50,712 nt of DNA from an uncultured Lachnospiraceae bacterium (GTDB taxonomy: Bacteria > Bacillota > Clostridia > Lachnospirales > Lachnospiraceae): NCBI GenBank assembly GCA_944380065.1, contig CALWGM010000099.1:1-50712 (forward strand), written 5' to 3'. Shown here piece by piece: positions 34,838 to 42,770 of this stretch (the stretch's first letter is position 1; each line of letters starts with the position of its first letter). The position numbers and the translations under genes are program-made. The notes beneath the pieces are model-generated. The model worked only from the letters and a program-made list of their open reading frames with translations. It did no database searches and was not told where the DNA came from.

Positions 34838-35598
34838 CTGTTCTCACCACCTGTCTGCAGAATCGTCAGGGCGTTGGCGATATTCTGATACATTTCCTCA
34901 GAGGTGCGTTCGCCCCGGTAAAGCTGGTGGAAGACTTTTCCATCCTTGATAAACAGCACCCGTCCGGCGTGGCTGGCCGCTTTGGTGGAGTGGGTCACCA
35001 TCAGGATGGTCTGTCCTTCCCGGTTGATCTCATTGAACAGGGACAGCAGCTCGTCGGTGGAGCGGGAGTCCAGGGCTCCGGTGGGCTCGTCAGCCAGGAT
35101 CAGCTGGGGTCTGGTGATCAGCGCCCGGGCGACGGCGGCCCGCTGTTTCTGGCCGCCGGATACCTCATAGGGATATTTGTAGAGCAGCTCGGCGATGCCT
35201 AACTTGGCGGCGATGGGGCGCAGCCGGGTCATCATCTCCTGGTAGGGCGCGCCGGAGAGCACCAGGGGCAGCAGGATATTATCCTTTAAGTCAAAGGTAT
35301 CCAAAAGATTGAAATCCTGGAAGACAAATCCCAGATTGTCCCGGCGGAAGGCCGCCATCTCCCGCTCCGGGATCTCCACAATGTTTTTCCCGTTTAACAG
35401 AACCATGCCGCTGGTGGGCTTATCCAATGCCGCTAAAATATTCAGGAGCGTGGTTTTTCCGGAACCGGATTCTCCCATGATTGCGATATATTCTCCCTTA
35501 TTGACGGAGAAGGAAACATCCGAGAGCGCCTGCACCTGGTTTCCGGACAGGCGGGTGGTATAAATTTTCTGCAGGCTGTGAACTTCTAAAATTGCCAT
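34834..35598 (-). CDS. Bce-type ABC transporter ATP-binding protein
   Basis: A 254-residue ATPase of the MacB/LolD/BceA class. Walker A is GESGSGKTTLL, the signature is EVSGGQKQRAAVARAL, Walker B is LILADEPTGALDS, and the H-loop is MVTHS. It overlaps the permease by the ATGA junction. A leader of about 100 bases upstream has an operator and hairpin. Confidence 0.93.
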   Translation of the reverse strand: MAILEVHSLQKIYTTRLSGNQVQALSDVSFSVNKGEYIAIMGESGSGKTTLLNILAALDKPTSGMVLLNGKNIVEIPEREMAAFRRDNLGFVFQDFNLLDTFDLKDNILLPLVLSGAPYQEMMTRLRPIAAKLGIAELLYKYPYEVSGGQKQRAAVARALITRPQLILADEPTGALDSRSTDELLSLFNEINREGQTILMVTHSTKAASHAGRVLFIKDGKVFHQLYRGERTSEEMYQNIANALTILQTGGENR

Positions 35599-35636
35599 GT
35601 CAAAGACCTCCTTTTCCTTTTCGGCAGCGTGTCAGT

Positions 35637-35674
35637 CCCGGGCTTTCCCGATTTTCGGAAGACTTAAGCCCGGG
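35637..35674 (-). promoter_or_regulatory. Hairpin in the leader of the Bce transporter genes
   Basis: CCCGGGCTT (35637-35645) pairs perfectly with AAGCCCGGG (35666-35674). No T run follows leftward, so it is probably an mRNA structure between promoter and ribosome site rather than a terminator. Confidence 0.5.
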
Positions 35675-35703
35675 GCGTTTCTTCCTGCTGCCGTTCTGGA
35701 ATC

Positions 35704-35757
35704 AGTATAGCAGGGCATCAAATCGGCTGCCATTTCTCTGTCTGACAAATGGCAGCC
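35704..35757 (-). promoter_or_regulatory. Promoter and likely response-regulator operator of the Bce transporter genes
   Basis: Leftward, an extended -10 TGC-TATACT (35712-35704) lacks a good -35. At that position lies a perfect 11-bp inverted repeat, GGCTGCCATTT (35725-35735) and AAATGGCAGCC (35747-35757) with an 11-base spacer. An activator site replacing the -35 is the expected layout for BceR-type control. The start near 35697 gives a 100-base leader. Confidence 0.7.
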
Positions 35758-35815
35758 AAATCTTGCAAAAGTGAAAGGTTGAAAAAATATTTGCCGCGCT
35801 GTCCCGGGGCTGGCG

Positions 35816-36823
35816 TTATTCCACATCCAGGAACTGCCGGGACAGGTCGATGGAGAAGGTGCTTCCTTTTCCGACTTCAGAGGAAACGGTGATGGGATGC
35901 GACAGGCGCAGGAGAATCTTGCGGCACAGATACAGCCCGAGCCCGGTGGAGCTTTTCTCAGCGCGCCCGTTGTAGCCGGTGTAGCTGCGCTCAAAGATCC
36001 GGGGCAGATCCTCCGGGGCAATGCCGATGCCGGTGTCGGAGATGGAGAGCACCAGATTTTCGTCCACGGAGATGGTGATGCTGCCTGTGCTGGTATATTT
36101 CAGCGCATTGGAGAGCAGCTGATCCAGGACAAAGGACAGCCACTTTTCATCGGTGAGCACCTGTCTGTCCGTGGGCTCGTAGATGAGGCGCAGTTTTTTC
36201 TGGATAAACTGGCCGGCGAATTTGCGGATGGACTGGCGGATGATTTCATTCAGGCTGTAATATTTCAGCACAAAATCCGAGGAAGGGCTGTCCAGGCGGA
36301 AATAGCAGAGCACCATTTCCACATACTGCTCGATGCGCAGCAGCTCTGTCTTCAGCTGGCGGCCGGCGGGGATGTCCTCGTTCTGCAGCAGCAGGCGCAT
36401 GGCGGCGATGGGAGTTTTGATCTGGTGTACCCAGGTGGTGTAATAATCCGTCAGGTCGTTCCTGGCCATGTCGCTGTCGGTGATCTTCCGGGAATAGAGC
36501 TGATTCAGCGACAGCAGCAGCTCCTGGTAGTCTTTCTCAATCAGGCCGGAGGGCTCCGGCAGCTGTTTGACCATTAAAAGAATACTGTCTTTGATGACGT
36601 TCAGCTTCCGGTGCAGCCGCAGGTAGCGGGGGAAGCGCAGCAGCGTCAGGACCCCGCCGGAAAACAGGCAGAGAACCACAGAATAGATCACCGGCTCCGG
36701 CTGCAGGGTATAGAGGGAAAATACCACGGCGAAAATCCCGGCAAACAGTCCGAAGAGAAGGATGGTAAAGCGGTGGCAGCCCAGATAACTGAGAAAAATG
36801 CGGAAAGCAGATGTTTGTTTCAT
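35816..36823 (-). CDS. Bce-type intramembrane-sensing histidine kinase
   Basis: A 335-residue kinase with two helices close together near the N-terminus (about 14-60) and no extracellular sensor domain, the BceS design in which the transporter does the sensing. The dimerisation domain has TWVHQIKTPIAAMRL with phospho-acceptor His133. The ATPase domain includes LSFVLDQLLSNALKYT and GLGLYLCRKIL. It is paired with the response regulator 16 bp upstream. It ends about 220 bp before the Bce ATPase gene, which has its own promoter. Confidence 0.92.
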   Translation of the reverse strand: MKQTSAFRIFLSYLGCHRFTILLFGLFAGIFAVVFSLYTLQPEPVIYSVVLCLFSGGVLTLLRFPRYLRLHRKLNVIKDSILLMVKQLPEPSGLIEKDYQELLLSLNQLYSRKITDSDMARNDLTDYYTTWVHQIKTPIAAMRLLLQNEDIPAGRQLKTELLRIEQYVEMVLCYFRLDSPSSDFVLKYYSLNEIIRQSIRKFAGQFIQKKLRLIYEPTDRQVLTDEKWLSFVLDQLLSNALKYTSTGSITISVDENLVLSISDTGIGIAPEDLPRIFERSYTGYNGRAEKSSTGLGLYLCRKILLRLSHPITVSSEVGKGSTFSIDLSRQFLDVE

Positions 36824-36839
36824 GGCAGCAGATCTCCTT

Positions 36840-37514
36840 TCAGTCCCCGATCAGATAGCCGAGTCCCTTTTTGGTGGTGATGAAATCGGTGAGCCCGGCG
36901 GCGTCCAGTTTTTTGCGCAGCCGAGAGATGTTGATGGTCAGCGTATTTTCATCCACATAGCAGTCGGTTTCCCAGAGTTTGGTCATCAGGGTGTCCCGGC
37001 TGACGATCTTTCCCTTGTGTTCCATCAGCGTCTGCAGGATGCGGTAATCATTTTTGGTCAGGGCGATCTTCTGATCCTGATAGGTCAGGGTGGTGTCGCT
37101 CATATTCAGGATGGCGCCCCGGTGCTCTAAGAAGGACGCTTTCTGGCCGAAATCGTAGGTGCGGCGCAGCATGGCCTGTACCTTGGCGGTCAGCACGTCT
37201 AAGTCGAAGGGCTTGGCGATAAAGTCGTCGCCGCCCATGTTCATGGCCATCACGATATTCATGTTGTCGGAGGCGGAGGAGAGGAAGATCACCGGCACCT
37301 TGGAAATTTTGCGGATCTCCGAGCACCAGTAATAGCCGTTGAAGAAGGGCAGGGAGATATCCAAAAGGATCAGATGGGGGTCGAAGGCCACAAATTCCTT
37401 CAGGATGTTCCGGAAATCCGAGGCGGTTTTTACTTCTAAGTTCCAGACCTCTAAGTGTTCTCTGATTTTCTGCGCGATGGTCAGATCGTCCTCAATGATC
37501 AGTATTTTATGCAT
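36840..37514 (-). CDS. Bce-type response regulator (OmpR family)
   Basis: A 224-residue regulator. The receiver has IIEDDLTIAQKI and phospho-acceptor Asp52 in LILLDISLPFFNGY. The C-terminal winged helix of the OmpR/PhoB type has LTKNDYRILQTLMEHKG and NTLTINISRLRKKLDAAG. I chose the leftward ATG at 37514 because CAGGAG is 6 bases upstream; a longer frame adds 12 residues without a site. It is the first gene of the Bce set. Confidence 0.93.
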   Translation of the reverse strand: MHKILIIEDDLTIAQKIREHLEVWNLEVKTASDFRNILKEFVAFDPHLILLDISLPFFNGYYWCSEIRKISKVPVIFLSSASDNMNIVMAMNMGGDDFIAKPFDLDVLTAKVQAMLRRTYDFGQKASFLEHRGAILNMSDTTLTYQDQKIALTKNDYRILQTLMEHKGKIVSRDTLMTKLWETDCYVDENTLTINISRLRKKLDAAGLTDFITTKKGLGYLIGD

Positions 37515-37625
37515 GGGAAACTCCTGTTCTTTTATCAAAATTAAAATCAAGTCAAGGGTAGCACATTTTGTGGTTCAGGGCAAATTTTTTGTTACGGTTG
37601 TTCACTCCGTTCACAGAATTTCTGG

Positions 37626-37656
37626 TTGACTGTATATCTGCCATACGTTTTACAAT
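37626..37656 (+). promoter_or_regulatory. Possible promoter of the GNAT gene
   Basis: TTGACT (37626-37631) and TACAAT (37651-37656) with a 19-bp spacer, longer than ideal. It is the best rightward match in the 37515-37689 gap. Confidence 0.4.
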
Positions 37657-37689
37657 ATTGCCCAAAAGCGAGAGGAGAAGCGAGCAATC

Positions 37690-38448
37690 ATGGATCAGAA
37701 GATGTACCTGCCCCAGAAAAACCATGAGGCCTTTAATGAAGTGTACGCCAGAATGTGCGGCGGCGAAGTGATACAGGTCGTGCCGGGACTTTCCACCCAT
37801 CTGACGGAGGGATTTTTTTACCGGAGAAATTATATCGCGCCGTCTGCAGACGCGGATATCCGGGGCATCGTGGAAACTATCATCGAAAATACGAAAAAAG
37901 GATATCCTTCCCTGACTACCATTACGCCGGAGCTTCTGCCGGACGGAACGGAGCAGATTTTAACAGAAATGGGCTTTGAACTCATCGTTCCGGAATATGG
38001 GATGGTTTATGAAATGGGAAGCTGTCAGATGGATCAGGCGACGGATCCCAATATCGATGTGATTTACAAAGACGAGATTTCCCTTTGGGTAGACGCGATG
38101 GTGGAAGGGTTTCGGGAAGAAAATAAAGTCCGCGAGGATGTGGTGTTCGAGAGTCTGGTCAGGAGCCCGGAGATGACGTTTTTCGGATACCGTCTGGATG
38201 GAAGGATAGCGGGAACCGCTATCTTATATGATTCGGAGGAATATGCGGGGATTTATGAAATTGCCGTTCCGAAGCAGTACCGCAGGAACGGAATTGCCTC
38301 GGCCCTGGTGCGTCATCTTCTAAAGATGATTGAGAGCCGGGGATACAGGGGCGCGATCCTGCAGGCTTCCCCTATGGGAAAACCTGTTTATGAAAAGATC
38401 GGTTTCCGGCAGGTATGCAGGATGGATCAGTATTTGCTGAAGCGGTGA
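37690..38448 (+). CDS. GNAT-family N-acetyltransferase
   Basis: A 252-residue protein with an N-terminal extension (1-110) of unknown fold and a C-terminal GNAT domain (about 125-252). The acetyl-CoA-binding segment is AVPKQYRRNGIASALVRHL (RRNGIA matches the Q/RxxGxG/A motif), followed by GYRGAILQASPMGKPVYEKIGF with the usual late Tyr. The substrate is unknown; neighbours give no clue, though the divergent Bce module suggests a drug or stress link (weak). GAGAGGAG lies 10-12 bases before the ATG. Confidence 0.82.
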   Translation: MDQKMYLPQKNHEAFNEVYARMCGGEVIQVVPGLSTHLTEGFFYRRNYIAPSADADIRGIVETIIENTKKGYPSLTTITPELLPDGTEQILTEMGFELIVPEYGMVYEMGSCQMDQATDPNIDVIYKDEISLWVDAMVEGFREENKVREDVVFESLVRSPEMTFFGYRLDGRIAGTAILYDSEEYAGIYEIAVPKQYRRNGIASALVRHLLKMIESRGYRGAILQASPMGKPVYEKIGFRQVCRMDQYLLKR

Positions 38449-38474
38449 AGGTTTAGTGGCAGTTCAACTTTTTA

Positions 38475-38531
38475 GCTGTCCATGGTTGCGCTGGCGGGAA
38501 AACAGCCGATGCAACCATGGACAGCCTTTTT
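38475..38531. terminator. Strong terminator after the GNAT gene
   Basis: GCTGTCCATGGTTGC (38475-38489) and GCAACCATGGACAGC (38511-38525) pair perfectly for 15 bp. The T run CTTTTT follows rightward. Leftward the stem is followed by TAAAAAG, so termination is mainly rightward. Confidence 0.88.
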
Positions 38532-38602
38532 AATGAGTCACATTTACCCATAAAGGCTTCTTTGGTACTGAATCTGTCTTTATGGATTGGAAAAAATGGA
38601 TG

Positions 38603-38641
38603 ATTTATGGTATCATCGATGCTATAAACGATACCATAAAT
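38603..38641 (+). promoter_or_regulatory. 12-bp operator-like inverted repeat around an extended -10, upstream of the Fic gene
   Basis: ATTTATGGTATC (38603-38614) and GATACCATAAAT (38630-38641) are perfect inverted arms with a 15-base spacer. The spacer holds TGC-TATAAA (38620-38628), an extended -10. A bound dimer would bracket the -10, which fits autorepression; the Fic protein's C-terminal winged helix is a candidate binder. The leader to the ATG at 38678 is about 43 bases. Confidence 0.7.
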
Positions 38642-38677
38642 ATTGGACAAATACATTAATTTCGCGAGGTGGCAGCT

Positions 38678-39832
38678 ATGGAAAAAGATCCATTTAAGGA
38701 ATATTTAAAAGAGTCTGAACCGGACAAAGCATATAAAGGTTATGCCTGGAGCACAGCAATCGGCCTTCAGGCGGTGGACGGGCTCAAGCCATCGAAATAT
38801 CTGATTGATACTGCCATTCAGAATATTGAAGGCAAAATCACGATGAAAGAAGCACAGAGCCTTATTGACAGTTATTATGAAGAAAGATATGTGCATTTGT
38901 CTGATGATGAGCGTACCGAAGAAGCAGATAAGGTTTCTTCCCGTATTGCGGAAATCCTCTCTGAAACAGCGTTTTCATTTTCGCCGAACGAGTATATTTC
39001 TATTCACCGCAAACTCTTTCAGGGCATTTATAAACATGCCGGGAAGATCAGAGATTATAATATCACAAAGAAAGAGTGGGTGCTTGATGGAGCAACTGTT
39101 ATATATGGCAGCGCTTCGGAACTGAGAGCAACGCTTGAATATGACTTTTCGCAGGAGAAAGATTTCAGCTACAGGGGGCTCCCCATGGACGGGATTATCC
39201 GGCATCTTGCAGTATTTATTTCAAGATTATGGCAAATTCATATCTTTGGAGAGGGAAATACAAGAACAACGGCAGTATTTTTTATTAAATATCTGAGAAC
39301 ACTCGGGTTTTCTGCAACCAATGATATTTTTGCGGAACATGCATGGTATTTCAGAAATGCACTTGTCCGTGCGAATTATACGAATCTGCAAAAAGGGATT
39401 CACGAAACAACAGAATATCTGGAACTGTTTCTCAGAAATCTGCTTCTGAACGAAAAAAATGAACTCCATAGTCGGGATTTGCATATCAGTGGATGTTTGC
39501 ATGAAAAAATGGATGTTCGAGAGGTAAAAGTGGATATTGGGGACAAAAAAGTGGACATTCAAGAGGTAAAAGTGGACATTTGGGATGAAAAAGCAGATGT
39601 GGAACGTGTGCTTTCCGAAAAGGCCAGTCACTTTTCCGTAAAAACGACTGGCCATATCCACAGACTTTTTGAGAGGTTTGGCTTTGATGAAGCATTCGGA
39701 AGAAGTGCAGTCATGGAGATTCTTGGACTGAAAAGCTCAGGCGCTTCAAAATTACTCTCCAATCTGGTGCGGGCAGATATGATTGAAGCTGTATCTGGTT
39801 ATGGAAAGGGAAAATATAAGTTTAAACAGTAA
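38678..39832 (+). CDS. Fic-family protein with N-terminal VbhA-like helix, heptad linker and C-terminal winged helix
   Basis: A 384-residue protein. Residues 30-80 (IDTAIQNIEGKITMKEAQSL) resemble the VbhA antitoxin helix, though the expected Ser/Thr four residues before Glu is Ile. The Fic core (about 95-255) carries the active loop HIFGEGNTRTT with His188; the usual motif is HxFxxGNGRT, so the second Gly of GNG is Thr. Fic enzymes transfer AMP or similar groups to target hydroxyls. Residues 277-311 are five exact heptads. Residues 330-384 form a winged helix (RSAVMEILGLKSSGASKLL). Base use is AT-richer than in neighbours, suggesting transfer. The start ATG 38678 has GAGGTGG 6 bases upstream; a longer GTG start at 38669 lacks a site. 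It may be a self-contained regulator or toxin-antitoxin unit. Confidence 0.88.
   Translation: MEKDPFKEYLKESEPDKAYKGYAWSTAIGLQAVDGLKPSKYLIDTAIQNIEGKITMKEAQSLIDSYYEERYVHLSDDERTEEADKVSSRIAEILSETAFSFSPNEYISIHRKLFQGIYKHAGKIRDYNITKKEWVLDGATVIYGSASELRATLEYDFSQEKDFSYRGLPMDGIIRHLAVFISRLWQIHIFGEGNTRTTAVFFIKYLRTLGFSATNDIFAEHAWYFRNALVRANYTNLQKGIHETTEYLELFLRNLLLNEKNELHSRDLHISGCLHEKMDVREVKVDIGDKKVDIQEVKVDIWDEKADVERVLSEKASHFSVKTTGHIHRLFERFGFDEAFGRSAVMEILGLKSSGASKLLSNLVRADMIEAVSGYGKGKYKFKQ
39506..39610 (+). repeat. Five-unit 21-base coding repeat in the Fic gene (residues 277-311)
   Basis: Five consecutive heptads follow the consensus Lys-(Val/Met/Ala)-Asp-(Ile/Val)-x-x-x, with no insertions. The DNA is partly conserved between units (GTGGAYATT cores at 21-base steps), indicating growth by tandem duplication. 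It links the Fic core to the winged helix. Confidence 0.85.
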
Positions 39833-39892
39833 TTCTATTTCTGGATTACAGAGATAGATGACTGTTTGTGGATTTGATTCCTGAAAAACATG

Positions 39893-39940
39893 AAATATCA
39901 ACAGTTTTTGGATTGTGATCCAAAAACTGTTGATATTTTT
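39893..39940. terminator. Long perfect hairpin between the Fic and ATPase genes
   Basis: A 21-bp perfect stem (39893-39913 with 39918-39938), loop TGTG, with A/T-rich ends and TTTT at the 3' base. It should end the Fic transcript and, by symmetry, could stop leftward transcripts as well. A TTGACT (39939-39944) with TATAAG (39963-39968) immediately after may be the next gene's promoter, with an 18-bp spacer. Confidence 0.75.
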
Positions 39941-39984
39941 GACTGTTTTGTGGTATCTTAATTATAAGAACCAGGAAGGATGGC

Positions 39985-41199
39985 ATGGTTATGCTGATTC
40001 AACGAAAAGAATATTTGAAAAAACTGATTGCATTCAAAGATAAGCAGCTTATTAAAGTGATTACGGGTATCCGCAGATGCGGTAAATCCACGCTGTTGGA
40101 AATTTACAGGGACTGGCTGCTGCAGCACGGGATTGAAGAAGCACAGATTATTTCCATCAATTTTGAAGATATTGATTTTGAAGAACTGACGGATTACAGG
40201 AAGTTGTACAGTTATTTAAAGGCACGGCTGATTTCGGGAAAGATGACGTATATCTTTCTGGATGAAGTTCAGAATGTTGGAGATTTTCCTAAAGTGGTGG
40301 ATAGCCTGTATATGAAAAAAAGTGTAGATATTTATATCACCGGATCCAATGCCTATATGCTTTCCAGTGAGATTGCGACTCTGATTTCCGGACGCTATGT
40401 TCAGATTGAAATGCTGCCCCTGTCTTTCAAAGAATATATGGAAAGCACAGGGAGCATGGCAGACAGAGGTGTGAAATACACAGAATATCTGACAAACAGT
40501 TCTTTCCCTTATGCGCTGGAACTGAAAAGACAGCCGGATGAGCTTCGGGATTATCTGGAAGGGCTGTATCATACGATTGTTGTTAAGGATATTGTAAACC
40601 GGAAAAAAATTACAGATACTATGATGTTGAAAAGTGTTCTGCGATTTGTGTTTGATAATATAGGGAATCCCCTTTCTTCTAAAAAGATTGCGGATACGAT
40701 GACTTCTGATGGAAGAAAAATTGATATAAAAACGGTGGAAAAATATCTGGAAGCTCTGACGGAGAGTTATATTATTTATCAGGCAAAGCGTTATAACATC
40801 AAAGGAAAGCAGTATTTGAAAACACTGGAAAAATATTATGTTGTAGATATAGGTCTGCGCTATATGCTGTTAGGATCAAGACAGATGGATGCAGGACATA
40901 TTCTGGAAAACGTTGTGTATCTGGAATTGATCCGCCGGGGATTTGATGTGTATGTAGGCAAGATAGATTCCTTTGAAGTTGATTTTGTCGCACAGAACAG
41001 CAGAGGGATACAATACTTCCAGGTTGCGCTTTCTGTTCGTGATGAAAAGACGCTGGAGCGGGAACTCAGGCCGCTTATGGCGATTCGCGACCATTATCCG
41101 AAGATGATATTGACTCTTGATGATGATCCGGAAGCGCAATATGACGGGATACGGCGCGTCAATGCCAGAGACTGGCTTCTTGGCCTGACGGATCAGTGA
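39985..41199 (+). CDS. AAA_14/DUF4143-type ATP-binding protein
   Basis: A 404-residue protein of a very widespread, poorly understood family. The ATPase half has Walker A TGIRRCGKST (about 26-35), Walker B TYIFLDEVQNVGDFP, and a sensor segment ITGSNAYMLSSE. A linker winged-helix region (about 210-270) precedes a C-terminal DUF4143 domain with ENVVYLELIRRGFDVYVG and FEVDFVAQ, a PD-(D/E)xK nuclease-like fold whose catalytic Lys is not apparent. No function is known with certainty. It follows the Fic gene in the same AT-rich stretch. AGGAAGGA precedes ATG 39985; ATG 39991 is a possible alternative. Confidence 0.85.
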   Translation: MVMLIQRKEYLKKLIAFKDKQLIKVITGIRRCGKSTLLEIYRDWLLQHGIEEAQIISINFEDIDFEELTDYRKLYSYLKARLISGKMTYIFLDEVQNVGDFPKVVDSLYMKKSVDIYITGSNAYMLSSEIATLISGRYVQIEMLPLSFKEYMESTGSMADRGVKYTEYLTNSSFPYALELKRQPDELRDYLEGLYHTIVVKDIVNRKKITDTMMLKSVLRFVFDNIGNPLSSKKIADTMTSDGRKIDIKTVEKYLEALTESYIIYQAKRYNIKGKQYLKTLEKYYVVDIGLRYMLLGSRQMDAGHILENVVYLELIRRGFDVYVGKIDSFEVDFVAQNSRGIQYFQVALSVRDEKTLERELRPLMAIRDHYPKMILTLDDDPEAQYDGIRRVNARDWLLGLTDQ

Positions 41200-41307
41200 A
41201 AGAGGATCAATGAATCCATATGAAAATTTGAGGAGCGGTGCAGCAGTCAGGAAGAAAGACATGTTTGAGGAGTATCGGAAAGAGACGGAAACTCCCGGGA
41301 AAACTGC

Positions 41308-41336
41308 TTGCAGTTTCCGGGGGACTATGCTAAAAT
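41308..41336 (+). promoter_or_regulatory. Promoter of the pheS T-box leader
   Basis: TTGCAG (41308-41313), a 17-bp spacer, and TAAAAT (41331-41336) with a TGC extended -10. An inverted repeat, GGAAACT (41287-41293) with AGTTTCC (41312-41318), overlaps the -35. Between 41200 and 41300 I see nothing else. Confidence 0.72.
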
Positions 41337-41369
41337 GGACACGATTTGATAAAGAAAAAGGCTGTGAAG

Positions 41370-41667
41370 ATGCCAGTAGACAGGTCGTCGGATTACAGAG
41401 AGGATGTGTGAGGCGCTGAGAGCACGTCTAAGGAAAGAGATCTGTTGAATTTCCCATCGGAGCTTCTGGTCTGAACAGACTGCGAATGTGAGACAGGATA
41501 TCTGCCGCCGCGTGTGAAACGGCTGATTCCGGGCGGACGGATCGCAGATCAGTAGGATCAGACGTCGCATGCACGTTACGCATAAAGTGTCCGGCTTTTG
41601 TCGGGAAACTGGGTGGTACCGCGGATTACAGACTTCGTCCCTTTGGTGGATGAGGTCTTTTTATTTT
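41370..41667 (+). promoter_or_regulatory. T-box riboswitch leader of pheST (tRNA-Phe sensing)
   Basis: The T-box core CTGGGTGGTACCGCGG lies at 41609-41624, directly before a terminator hairpin, with a Stem I region at about 41385-41480 that includes the AGAGAG and GCTGAGAG motifs. The likely specifier is UUC at 41464-41466 in GGAGC-UUC-UGG, matching Phe and the downstream gene; a second UUC at 41451-41453 is an alternative. In the T-box mechanism uncharged tRNA-Phe binds and favours the antiterminator, allowing read-through into pheS. The start of the folded leader is approximate. Confidence 0.93.
41631..41667 (+). terminator. Regulated terminator of the pheST T-box
   Basis: GACTTCGTCC (41631-41640) pairs with GGATGAGGTC (41648-41657) with two G-U pairs, then TTTTTATTTT. 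The alternative antiterminator would use the T-box bases just before it. Confidence 0.9.
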
Positions 41668-41736
41668 ACAGAGGATGTCTGGAAGGTGCCGCCTGAAATT
41701 CATATTTTACAGCCTGAAAGAGAGGAGAATCTTCAG

Positions 41737-42756
41737 ATGGAAGAAAAATTAAGAGAGATCAGGGAGCGCGCTCTGGCGGAGATTGCACAGGCGGACAGTC
41801 TGGCGAAGCTGAATGATGTCCGGGTGGCTTATCTGGGCAAGAAGGGCGAACTCACCGCTGTATTAAAGGGAATGAAAAATGTCAGCCCCGAGGACCGGCC
41901 GAAGGTGGGGCAGATGGTGAATGAGACCCGCACCGTGATCGAGGAACAGTTAGAAGCGGCGAAGGCCGCCATGGAGGCAGAAGCGCTGGATCGCAGGCTG
42001 CAGGAGGAAGTGATCGATGTGACGCTTCCCGCAAAACGAAATAAAGTGGGCCACGGGCATCCCAATACCATCGCTTTGGAGGAAGTAGAGCGTATTTTCG
42101 TGGGTATGGGCTACGAGGTGGTGGAAGGCCCCGAGGTAGAGTATGACTATTACAATTTTGAGGCGCTGAACATCCCGGCCAACCATCCGGCCAAGGATGA
42201 GCAGGATACCTTTTATATCAATGACAAAATCGTTCTGCGCACCCAGACCTCCCCGGTACAGGTGCGTATCATGGAGCAGGGGCGGCTGCCGATCCGCATG
42301 ATCGCGCCGGGCCGTGTGTTCCGTTCCGATGAGGTGGACGCTACCCATTCTCCTTCTTTCCACCAGATTGAGGGACTGGTCATTGATAAGAATGTGACGT
42401 TTGCCGACCTGAAGGGCACCCTCGAAGAGTTTGCAAAGGAAATGTTCGGCCCGGAGACGAAGGTGAAATTCCGTCCCCACCATTTCCCGTTCACAGAGCC
42501 CAGCGCGGAGGTGGACGTTACCTGCTTCAAGTGCGGCGGAAAAGGCTGCCGTTTCTGTAAGGGAGAGGGCTGGATCGAGATCTTAGGCTGCGGTATGGTG
42601 CATCCCCATGTGCTGGAGATGAGCGGCATCGATCCGAAAGAATATACAGGTTTTGCTTTTGGCGTCGGTCTGGAACGTATTGCTCTGCTGAAATATGAAA
42701 TCGACGATATGCGCCTTCTCTACGAAAACGACGACCGTTTTCTGAAACAATTTTAG
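41737..42756 (+). CDS. pheS: Phenylalanine--tRNA ligase alpha subunit
   Basis: A 339-residue class II synthetase alpha chain, forming the alpha2-beta2 PheRS with PheT. The N-terminal coiled-coil ([15 protein letters not shown], about 1-80) contacts tRNA. The catalytic core holds [28 protein letters not shown] (motif 1 area, landmark only), [23 protein letters not shown] (motif 2 area) and [18 protein letters not shown] (motif 3). An insertion around residues 259-270 has two CxxC pairs ([12 protein letters not shown]), a probable zinc knuckle common in Clostridia. The start is ATG 41737, set by GAGAGGAGA 8 bases upstream. Confidence 0.97.
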   Translation: MEEKLREIRERALAEIAQADSLAKLNDVRVAYLGKKGELTAVLKGMKNVSPEDRPKVGQMVNETRTVIEEQLEAAKAAMEAEALDRRLQEEVIDVTLPAKRNKVGHGHPNTIALEEVERIFVGMGYEVVEGPEVEYDYYNFEALNIPANHPAKDEQDTFYINDKIVLRTQTSPVQVRIMEQGRLPIRMIAPGRVFRSDEVDATHSPSFHQIEGLVIDKNVTFADLKGTLEEFAKEMFGPETKVKFRPHHFPFTEPSAEVDVTCFKCGGKGCRFCKGEGWIEILGCGMVHPHVLEMSGIDPKEYTGFAFGVGLERIALLKYEIDDMRLLYENDDRFLKQF

Positions 42757-42770
42757 CGTTAGCATTGAGC

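Noticed and set aside
41569-41736. A longer pheS start within the T-box
   Set aside because: It would translate through the T-box core and terminator; ATG 41737 has a proper ribosome site and matches the family start.
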